From: Candidatus Poribacteria bacterium
Lineage (GTDB): Bacteria > Poribacteria > WGA-4E > B28-G17
Length of the DNA stretch: 5,051 nucleotides
Assembly (NCBI GenBank): GCA_003645735.1
Contig: QNBQ01000180.1
Span: 1 to 5,051 of the forward strand
Direction of reading: 5' to 3'
Shown: piece by piece, positions 1-5,026 of the stretch
How the letters are laid out: each line of letters begins with the position of its first letter
Position numbering within the stretch: the first letter of the stretch is position 1
The notes under the pieces: generated by a model
Databases searched by the model: none
What the model was told of the DNA's origin: nothing
Seen by the model: the letters and a program-made list of their open reading frames with translations, nothing else
Program-made: the position numbers and the translations under genes

Positions 1-24
1 CCCCCTCGGAAAGGGCCTCCTCAA

Positions 25-53
25 ATTATAACACCAAGCCCTCCGACCATCAA
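25..53 (-). promoter_or_regulatory. Leftward sigma70-type promoter for a gene outside the window
   Basis: On the minus strand a TTGATG -35 box (48-53) is followed after exactly 17 bp by a perfect TATAAT -10 box (25-30), preceded by TGT (31-33), an extended -10 TGn element. Transcription would start near position 18 and run left. A GAGGAGG run lies at 16-22 and a second purine-rich stretch at 1-7 could be the ribosome binding site. No start codon is present before the window edge, so the driven gene begins just outside. Its identity is unknown; partnership with the vertex gene on the other side is plausible. Confidence 0.72.
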
Positions 54-83
54 TTGCGGCCTATCCCGCTTTAATGCTATAAT
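54..83 (+). promoter_or_regulatory. Rightward promoter of the BMC vertex gene
   Basis: A perfect TATAAT box lies at 78-83, preceded by TGC (75-77), giving an extended -10 element. The best -35 candidate is TTGCGG at 54-59 with an 18-bp spacer; only its TTG matches consensus, so this promoter probably depends on the extended -10 or on an activator. Transcription would start near 90, leaving a leader of about 26 nt. Its -35 abuts the -35 of the leftward promoter inside CAATTG (51-56). Confidence 0.68.
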
Positions 84-103
84 CTTGCCGTAAGCCCGAA
101 GGC

Positions 104-110
104 GGGGGAG
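104..110 (+). promoter_or_regulatory. Ribosome binding site of the vertex gene
   Basis: GGGGGAG ends 6 nt before the ATG at 117. This fits a Shine-Dalgarno site and supports that ATG as the start. There is no competing upstream start in the short predicted leader. Confidence 0.6.
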
Positions 111-116
111 CGCGAG

Positions 117-416
117 ATGACGCTTTGCAAGGTCGTGGGGACGGTCGTGGCGACCAGAAAGGACGAGAAGCTCACCGGCTCCAAGCTGTTGGTCGTCCAG
201 GAGATCGATCTGGACTGTAATCCCAAGGATCGCTTCTACATAGCGGTCGATTCGGTCGGGGCCGGGACGGGCGAGGTGGTGTTGATCGCCACCGGCAGCT
301 CCGCCAGATACACGGCGGTCACGAGGGACAAGCCGGTGGACGCGGCCATAATCGCGATCGTCGATATAATCGAGGTCGGCGGCCAGGTCAAATACAGGAA
401 GGGTCAATCGGCCTGA
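117..416 (+). CDS. eutN: EutN/CcmL-family bacterial microcompartment vertex protein (BMV pentamer)
   Basis: This 99-residue protein is a shell vertex protein. In the family, five copies form a pentamer that caps the vertices of the icosahedral BMC shell. The full length shows family hallmarks: an N-terminal strand with VVGTVVATRKDEKLTGSKLL (6-25), the central block AVDSVGAGTGEVV (43-55) followed by GSSAR (60-64), and PVDAAIIAIVD (73-83). Length is normal for EutN/PduN/CcmL. The catabolic-type ATRKD and DSVGAG blocks, and acetate kinase next door, favour a catabolic compartment over a carboxysome. It has its own extended -10 promoter and ribosome binding site, and is divergent from an unseen gene on the left. 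Its 3' end overlaps the converging methyltransferase by 13 bp. No hexameric shell protein or encapsulated enzyme lies in the window, so the substrate cannot be read from it. The family call is secure; the eutN symbol is used generically. Confidence 0.95.
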   Translation: MTLCKVVGTVVATRKDEKLTGSKLLVVQEIDLDCNPKDRFYIAVDSVGAGTGEVVLIATGSSARYTAVTRDKPVDAAIIAIVDIIEVGGQVKYRKGQSA

Positions 417-1312
417 AACCTCAGCGCCCTGCATTTCATCCCCTCATGCCTCCTCACCAGGTGATCCTCCCTCAGCTTGAAGCCCAGCTTTTCCATCTCG
501 GAGACAAGCCCGTCCCTCATCTCATCTATCGCCAGCACGACTATCGGCGCCCCCTCCTTTACGACCCTCACAAGCTCCCGAACTGATTCGTATACCGCCT
601 CCCTGAACTCCCTCCCGTAGGGGGGTTCCGTGACTATCGCGTCGAACGCCCCGCTTTTGAAGGGCAACCTCCTCGCGTCGCACACCAGCGCCCTACCCCC
701 CGAGACCTCCCATAGCCCTATCCTCAGCGACGGGTCGATATCGGAGGCGACCACGTCGATCCCCCTCCTCCGCGCCTCCAGCACGATCGACCCGAACCCG
801 GCGAACGGATCCAGGATCAGCTCATCCCCTTTGAGCCTGGCGAGGTTTAACAGGAACTTGGCGTCCAAGGGGGAGAGGCCTCTGTGATGTCTGTATCCCC
901 TTGCCTCCACGATCCTCCCCTCCACCTCGACCTTCATCGTGCGCATGTGGGGCGAGAGGGCGAGCCGCTCCTCGTCGTCCTGGACGTAAAGCTCCTCCTG
1001 GAACCTCTTGAGCTCCCCCCTCCTCACCCATCCCACGAACCACCTCCTCCTTTTAGCCGCCTTCAGCTCCTCGCCCCTGTATGGCTCGTCGCGCGTCAGC
1101 AGCACCGCCTCGATATACCCCGCGAGCTCCGCCCTCCTGGCCATCTCCTCCGGGGGCAGATCGATCTCCGCCAGCAGCCAGCCCCTGACCCACGACTCCT
1201 CGGGTATGTCGCGCACGAGCCCCTCGAAGAGGGCGTCGAACTCCGCCCTCGCCGTCCTGTAGGGGATGCCGCATCCCCCTTTTCTCCTCCTGAAGTAGAT
1301 CAGATACCTCAC
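404..1312 (-). CDS. Trm11/TrmG10-like SAM-dependent RNA methyltransferase (UPF0020-type)
   Basis: With a GTG start at 1312 the protein has 302 residues. It carries a Rossmann-fold methyltransferase core of the Trm11/TrmG10 (UPF0020) type: HHRGLSPLDAKFLLNLAR (142-159), the SAM-binding motif I DPFAGFGS (168-175), acidic motif II ASDID (189-193), CDARRLPF (211-218) and the catalytic motif IV TEPPYG (228-233). Relatives methylate the N2 amino group of tRNA guanosines. The first ~140 residues begin RYLIYFRRR, as in Trm11-like proteins, but I cannot confirm a THUMP domain. Motif IV normally reads D/N-P-P-Y; here the first residue is E, so activity or target base may differ. Start choice: a GTG at 1327 gives 307 residues, but the GTG at 1312 makes a GTGA overlap with the acetate kinase stop, implying translational coupling, and leaves a family-like N terminus. 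It is the last gene of the operon. The link to acetate kinase is probably only shared transcription. Confidence 0.8.
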   Translation of the reverse strand: MRYLIYFRRRKGGCGIPYRTARAEFDALFEGLVRDIPEESWVRGWLLAEIDLPPEEMARRAELAGYIEAVLLTRDEPYRGEELKAAKRRRWFVGWVRRGELKRFQEELYVQDDEERLALSPHMRTMKVEVEGRIVEARGYRHHRGLSPLDAKFLLNLARLKGDELILDPFAGFGSIVLEARRRGIDVVASDIDPSLRIGLWEVSGGRALVCDARRLPFKSGAFDAIVTEPPYGREFREAVYESVRELVRVVKEGAPIVVLAIDEMRDGLVSEMEKLGFKLREDHLVRRHEGMKCRALRFQAD

Positions 1313-2718
1313 GCCCCCTTGAGCCACCAGGCGTAAGGCCTCGCTTCCTCGGGGAGCAGGTCGTCCGGGAAGGGCAAAGCCAGGGCTTTGGCCATCTGAG
1401 GCCTCTCCTTCAGCTCCTTTGCGAACGCCTCATCCCTCATCCTGTTCCTGTAGGAGGGGTCCTGGAACGAGTATCTGAAGTTCGTGTGCACGTCATACCT
1501 CCCTTCCAGAAGCGCCACCACGTCCTCCACGAAGACCAGCTCCTCGTCGGTCGGGATGACGAAGACCTTCACCTTCGAGCCCTCGGCGGAGATCCTGAAC
1601 TCGGCGTTCCTCGATCTGGCCAGCTCGTTCAGCTCCGGGTCTATCACGATCCCCAGCTCCTCCAGCCCCTCCATCGCCCTCCACCTCACCTTCGAGGACA
1701 TCTCCCCCACGCCCGCCGTCCAGACTATGGCGTCCACGTGTCCCAGGGCGGCGTAATAGGCTCCGATATATTTGCGCAACCTGTAGCATTCGATCTCGAA
1801 CGCCAGCCTCGCCCTCTCATCCCCCTCCTCCATCGCCCTCTCCACGTCCCGTCTGTCGGTGTATTTCCCCGTTATCCCGAGTATGCCGCTTTTCTTGTTG
1901 AGGATGTCGCTCATCTGTTTGGGGGTCAGGTTCTCCCTCTCCATCACGTAGAGGTCGGCGGCCGCGTCGTGATCGCCCGCCCTCGTCCCCATCACCAGCC
2001 CCTCAAGCGGGGTGAACCCCATGCTGGTGTCGAATGAGAGGCCGTTTTTGACGGCGTTCGCGCTGACGCCGTTCCCCACGTGAAGCGATATCAGGTTCAC
2101 CTCGAAGGGGTCCTTCCCCAGGAGGACCGCCGCCCGCTTGGCGACGTAAAGCAGCGATGTGCCGTGGAAGCCGTATCGCCTTATCCTGTATCTCTCATAC
2201 CACTCGTAGGGCAGGGCGTAGATGTATTGGGGGGGTTGGATGGTCTGGTGCCAGGCCGTGTCCATGACGGCCATGTGCGGCACGTCGGGCAGCAGCTTCA
2301 TCGCCGCCTCTATCCCCATGACGTTGGGCGGGTTGTGGAGCGGGGCCAGGTCGAACAGCTCTTTGAAGGTTTTGAGCACCTCATCGTCTATGATCACCGA
2401 TTTGGTGAACTTCTCGCCGCCGTGGACCACCCTGTGTCCGACGGCGCTTATCTCGCTCAGGTCGGATATGACCCCATATCTCTCGTAGCCGGGACATCTG
2501 CCCAGAAGCAGGTCGAGGATCAGCTTGATGGCCACGCCGTGGTCGGGGCACTCCCTCTTGATCCTCACCTCGCCCTCCCCGTATTTCTCGTGCCTGCAGA
2601 AAGACCCGCCCACCGTCACCCTTTCGACGATCCCCCTGGCCAGTATCCACCGCTTGTCCCAGTCGTAAAGCATGTATTTGACGGATGAGCTTCCGCAGTT
2701 GAGGGTGAGTATCTTCAT
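1309..2718 (-). CDS. ackA: Acetate kinase with a ~65-residue C-terminal extension
   Basis: Acetate kinase interconverts acetyl-phosphate plus ADP with acetate plus ATP. This 469-residue protein has the full ASKHA-fold signature set: LNCGSSSVKY (6-15), GHRVVHGG (94-101; R96), PLHNPP (126-131; H128), AVMDTAWHQT (150-159; D153), YGFHGTS (182-188; H185), LHVGNG (212-217), MGTRAGDHD (243-251; R246), TAGVGE (335-340) and PTDEEL (389-394). The catalytic Asn, Arg, His and Asp equivalents are all present. Two deviations occur: GTRAGDHD replaces the usual GTRSGDLD, and M follows TAGVGE where N is usual. The family normally ends near residue 400; residues ~405-469 are an extra charged, partly helical tail ending in WWLKGA. 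The ATG at 2718 has GGAGG 8 nt upstream, and the gene lies 13 nt after apbE. Next to a BMC vertex gene it probably provides the substrate-level phosphorylation step of a compartment pathway; propionate or another short acyl substrate is possible. Confidence 0.95.
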   Translation of the reverse strand: MKILTLNCGSSSVKYMLYDWDKRWILARGIVERVTVGGSFCRHEKYGEGEVRIKRECPDHGVAIKLILDLLLGRCPGYERYGVISDLSEISAVGHRVVHGGEKFTKSVIIDDEVLKTFKELFDLAPLHNPPNVMGIEAAMKLLPDVPHMAVMDTAWHQTIQPPQYIYALPYEWYERYRIRRYGFHGTSLLYVAKRAAVLLGKDPFEVNLISLHVGNGVSANAVKNGLSFDTSMGFTPLEGLVMGTRAGDHDAAADLYVMERENLTPKQMSDILNKKSGILGITGKYTDRRDVERAMEEGDERARLAFEIECYRLRKYIGAYYAALGHVDAIVWTAGVGEMSSKVRWRAMEGLEELGIVIDPELNELARSRNAEFRISAEGSKVKVFVIPTDEELVFVEDVVALLEGRYDVHTNFRYSFQDPSYRNRMRDEAFAKELKERPQMAKALALPFPDDLLPEEARPYAWWLKGA

Positions 2719-2726
2719 CTCCGAAC

Positions 2727-2731
2727 CCTCC
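2727..2731 (-). promoter_or_regulatory. Ribosome binding site of ackA
   Basis: GGAGG starts immediately after the apbE stop codon (2732-2734) and lies 8 nt before the ackA ATG. The 13-nt gap has no room for a promoter or terminator, so ackA is cotranscribed with apbE. Confidence 0.7.
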
Positions 2732-3730
2732 TCACCGGGCCTCGGGTTTTCGTTCGTATCGATCGAAACCGCTCGACCTGATTATCCTCCTGTCCCTTGT
2801 TATCAGCAGCCCCTCCGCCCCTTTGATCCGCTCTATGAGCTTAAGACCCTCCTCGGGGCCGAGGACGAAGGCGGAGGTGGCCAGAGCGTCGGCGTCGATC
2901 GCCTTATCGGCTATGACCGTCACGCTTATAAGCTCGACCGCCGATCTGCCCGTTTTGGGGTTGATGATGTGGTGGTATTTCTTGTTCGGATCGAAATACC
3001 TCTCGTAATCCCCGCTTGTGGCGACGGCCTTGTCCGAGATGAACATCACGGTTATGTATTCCTCCTCGTTCCGGGGGTTTTGGAGGGCGATCCTCCATTT
3101 CTCGCCCCCCGGCTTGAGGCCTATCGCCCTGACGTCCCCCCCCGCGTTCACCAGGGCGCTCCTTATCCCGCATTCCCTTATCGCCTCGATCGCCTTATCT
3201 ATCGCATATCCCTTCGCTATCCCCCCCAGGGTTATCATGACGCCTTTCCTCCTGAACCTTATCTCATTCCCGTCCAGGACGACGTTCTCGTATCCGACAA
3301 GCTTCATCGCCTCCTCTATCTCCTCCTCGGTCGGCGGCCTCCCCAGATCCTTGAACGTGTGGGAGTAAAGCTTCAGGATGGGCTGGACGGTGATGTCGAA
3401 GGCGCCGTTCGAGATCTTGGAGTAATAAAGCGACCTCTCGATGACGAACCTGAGATCGGGGGAGGGGTTTTTCAGAAAGCCGTCCCTGTTCAGCCTGGAG
3501 ACCTCGCTGTCCTCCTTATAGGTGCTCATCAGCCTGTCGACCCTCTCCATCTCCTCGAACGCCCTGTCGATCGCCCTCCTCGCCTGAGAAGCCGATTCGG
3601 AGTAGACGGTCACGTTTATCCAGGTCCCCATCAGCTCCCTGGTCTCGGAGAATTTCCTGACCCTGCCGCAGCCTACAGCGAGGATTAGTGCGGCGATCAG
3701 GATCGGGATCGGCCATCTCCTCCAGCTCAC
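2732..3730 (-). CDS. apbE: ApbE-family FAD:protein FMN transferase, lipoprotein
   Basis: ApbE proteins cut FAD and attach FMN covalently to Ser/Thr of target proteins such as NqrB/NqrC, RnfG/RnfD or extracytoplasmic flavoproteins. This 332-residue protein starts with basic residues and a hydrophobic stretch (8-19) ending in the lipobox AVGC, so Cys21 should be lipidated, with the enzyme outside the cytoplasmic membrane. Family motifs in order: MGTW (34-37), RLMSTYKEDSEVSRLN (66-81), NGAFDITV (108-115), GGIAKGYAID (169-178), NAGGDVRAIG (195-204), SGDYERYF (239-246), HHIINPKTG (253-261) and DADALATSAFVLG (279-291), the last holding the Asp and Thr of the metal site. Nothing essential appears to be missing. 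The GTG at 3730 is chosen because GGAGGTGA ends 4 nt upstream (core GGAGG at 7 nt) and the signal peptide begins there. It lies 4 nt after the polyprenyl synthase stop. No flavinylation target motif (D-S/T-x-S/T-G-A-T) was noticed in the other proteins of the window, so its substrate lies elsewhere. Confidence 0.95.
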   Translation of the reverse strand: MSWRRWPIPILIAALILAVGCGRVRKFSETRELMGTWINVTVYSESASQARRAIDRAFEEMERVDRLMSTYKEDSEVSRLNRDGFLKNPSPDLRFVIERSLYYSKISNGAFDITVQPILKLYSHTFKDLGRPPTEEEIEEAMKLVGYENVVLDGNEIRFRRKGVMITLGGIAKGYAIDKAIEAIRECGIRSALVNAGGDVRAIGLKPGGEKWRIALQNPRNEEEYITVMFISDKAVATSGDYERYFDPNKKYHHIINPKTGRSAVELISVTVIADKAIDADALATSAFVLGPEEGLKLIERIKGAEGLLITRDRRIIRSSGFDRYERKPEAR

Positions 3731-3734
3731 CTCC

Positions 3735-3742
3735 TCACCTCC
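3735..3742 (-). promoter_or_regulatory. Strong ribosome binding site of apbE, inside the upstream gene's 3' end
   Basis: GGAGGTGA, a near-perfect anti-SD match, covers the last codons and the TGA stop of the polyprenyl synthase gene. Its GGAGG core is 7 nt from the GTG at 3730. This decides the GTG as the apbE start and suggests coupled translation, with termination occurring on the next gene's ribosome site. Confidence 0.78.
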
Positions 3743-4634
3743 CTCGGAGATCCCTTCCCAGACATCCCCGGGCGCGCTGGGTCAGCCAATCTATCAGCTT
3801 CCCGATTGAGTCTTTATAAGGCGACGGCTGCAGGAAAGCGATCGCGGCCCACGCTTCCCCGAGATAACGCTCGATCCTCGGGGCGATCGCCTCGATCCCT
3901 TTGATACCTCGTCGTTCAAGCTCTATCGACGGGAGCGTGGGCTCGCCGATAGGTGCGTCCTCCCCCTCCAAGTCCCTCAGATCGTCCGCCATCTGATAGG
4001 CCAGCCCGAAAAGCCTCCCGAACTCCGCGAACCTTTCGATCTCTTCCCCGTCTCCCTCCGCCATCACAGCTCCGAGGGCACAGGCGGTTGAGAAAAGCGA
4101 GGCCGTTTTCTTGAGGGAGATCCGGAGGCAGTCCCGCTCACATACGTCGGGCCGCCCCCTCAGGTGTATCTGTAGGATCTCCCCCTCGCACATCTCCGCC
4201 ACCGCCTCGGCCAGCGCCTCCCACACCTCCGGCCTGCCAACCCCGCTCAACATCCTGAGCGCCCTGGAGAAGATGAGATCCACGAACACGACCGCGCTCT
4301 CCAGCCCAAACCTCTTCCAGAGGCTCTCCCTCCCCCTCCTCGTCGGCGATCCGTCGATTATGTCGTCGTGTATGAGGGAGGCGATATGGATCAGCTCGAT
4401 GGATGAAGCCGTGTGGATCAACTCGGGGGACAGATCCCTCCGCCCGAGCGATCGGAGGGAGAGGAAGAAAAGGGCCGGCCTCAGAAGCTTTCCCCGATCG
4501 GATGCCACATATCTGCAGATCTCATCCACAAGGGATTCCCCCGACCTCAGCTGCTCGGTCAGCGTCCTCCGAACGGCCTCCAGCTCGGCCCTTATAGGCT
4601 CGTAGACGTCCTCAAGCCTCGCCGCGCCCGACAT
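3735..4634 (-). CDS. Trans-polyprenyl diphosphate synthase (IspB/HepT/GGPPS family)
   Basis: This enzyme condenses isopentenyl diphosphate onto an allylic primer to build polyprenyl chains, usually for quinone side chains. With the ATG at 4634 it has 299 residues. It shows RGKLLRP (47-53, IPP binding), IELIHIASLIHDDIID (79-94) with the first Asp-rich motif DDIID at 90-94, RRG after it (99-101), EMCEGEILQ (147-155), KT (176-177), and the second motif in YQMADDLRD (213-221) with DDLRD at 217-221. The residue five before the first Asp motif is alanine, which favours a longer product than C15/C20. Oddities: the block usually reading G-D-Y/L after the first motif is FVDLIF here, and the G-K-x-x-G-x-D-L-x-E-G-K-x-T-L-P segment is reduced to DAPIGEPTLP (226-235). 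A TTG at 4673 would add 13 residues, but it is the -35 box of the promoter, so that longer reading is rejected. First gene of the operon. Confidence 0.9.
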   Translation of the reverse strand: MSGAARLEDVYEPIRAELEAVRRTLTEQLRSGESLVDEICRYVASDRGKLLRPALFFLSLRSLGRRDLSPELIHTASSIELIHIASLIHDDIIDGSPTRRGRESLWKRFGLESAVVFVDLIFSRALRMLSGVGRPEVWEALAEAVAEMCEGEILQIHLRGRPDVCERDCLRISLKKTASLFSTACALGAVMAEGDGEEIERFAEFGRLFGLAYQMADDLRDLEGEDAPIGEPTLPSIELERRGIKGIEAIAPRIERYLGEAWAAIAFLQPSPYKDSIGKLIDWLTQRARGCLGRDLRGR

Positions 4635-4644
4635 GACAGGGGGA

Positions 4645-4673
4645 ATTATACAACGGCGGGGATAGCAGGTCAA
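4645..4673 (-). promoter_or_regulatory. Near-consensus sigma70 promoter of the four-gene operon
   Basis: In the 51-nt space between the glycosidase-like gene and the synthase, the minus strand has TTGACC (4668-4673, five of six consensus bases), a 17-bp spacer, and a perfect TATAAT (4645-4650). The ATG at 4634 begins only 10 nt after the -10 box, so transcription starting 7-8 nt past it leaves a leader of about 2-4 nt. No Shine-Dalgarno site fits between. The operon is therefore likely transcribed strongly as a leaderless or nearly leaderless mRNA. No hairpin terminator for the upstream gene is visible in this gap. Confidence 0.82.
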
Positions 4674-4912
4674 GGAGCGAGGAGCTCACCTTCCGACGAT
4701 GAACAGCCCGCCTCCCTCCCGTTTCCCCTCAGCGGGCCGGATCCCCCCGTCCTCGGGCGACCAGATGCCGGCCTCCCGCCAGCCCGGCAGCCTGACAGCC
4801 GCCGATATCAGCTCGGCGGAGGCGTTGACCAGGAAACAGATCATCACCCCCTCCCTCCGGTAAAGGGCCGCCCAGAGGTCGGGGTTGGGCGGCTCGGCCT
4901 CTATACCGCAGC

Positions 4913-4937
4913 CTCCTCACCAGCTCCCCGCCGTCGG
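4913..4937 (+). repeat. Inner arm of a 25-bp perfect inverted repeat
   Basis: These 25 bases are the exact reverse complement of 5027-5051, with an 89-nt spacer. The arm lies within the glycosidase-like coding sequence, over the codons for SDGGELVRR, and touches the site of the apparent frameshift. A perfect match of this length is not expected by chance. It may be a real hairpin or an artefact of assembly or amplification. Confidence 0.9.
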
Positions 4938-5026
4938 ACAGCAGCGCCTCCCCCAAAACCCGCTCCGCCAGCTTTTTCACCTCCTCATCGCTCTCGTTTC
5001 GGGACGCGGCGAACTTGGGGATCCCC

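Noticed and set aside
94..103. Small hairpin GCC-CGAA-GGC in the vertex gene leader
   Set aside because: A 3-bp stem is too short to support a riboswitch or attenuator, and no U-tract follows.
21..434. A 137-codon minus-strand frame across the vertex gene and the promoter region
   Set aside because: It runs antisense to a clear EutN-type gene, ends inside the leftward promoter, and has no family-like features.
884..1336. Plus-strand frames opposite the methyltransferase
   Set aside because: Proline/leucine-rich antisense translation; the opposite strand carries all methyltransferase motifs.
1486..2688. Long plus-strand frames opposite ackA
   Set aside because: They are antisense shadows of acetate kinase, with no family motifs or promoter and with low-complexity P/R/H/V composition.
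2672..3688. A 338-codon open frame on the plus strand opposite apbE
   Set aside because: It is the antisense shadow of a gene with a complete ApbE motif set. Its translation is proline-, arginine- and valine-rich with no recognisable domain, as expected from GC-rich antisense frames.
4635..4685. A terminator between the glycosidase-like gene and the synthase operon
   Set aside because: No stem-loop with a T-run is present; the space is occupied by the promoter.
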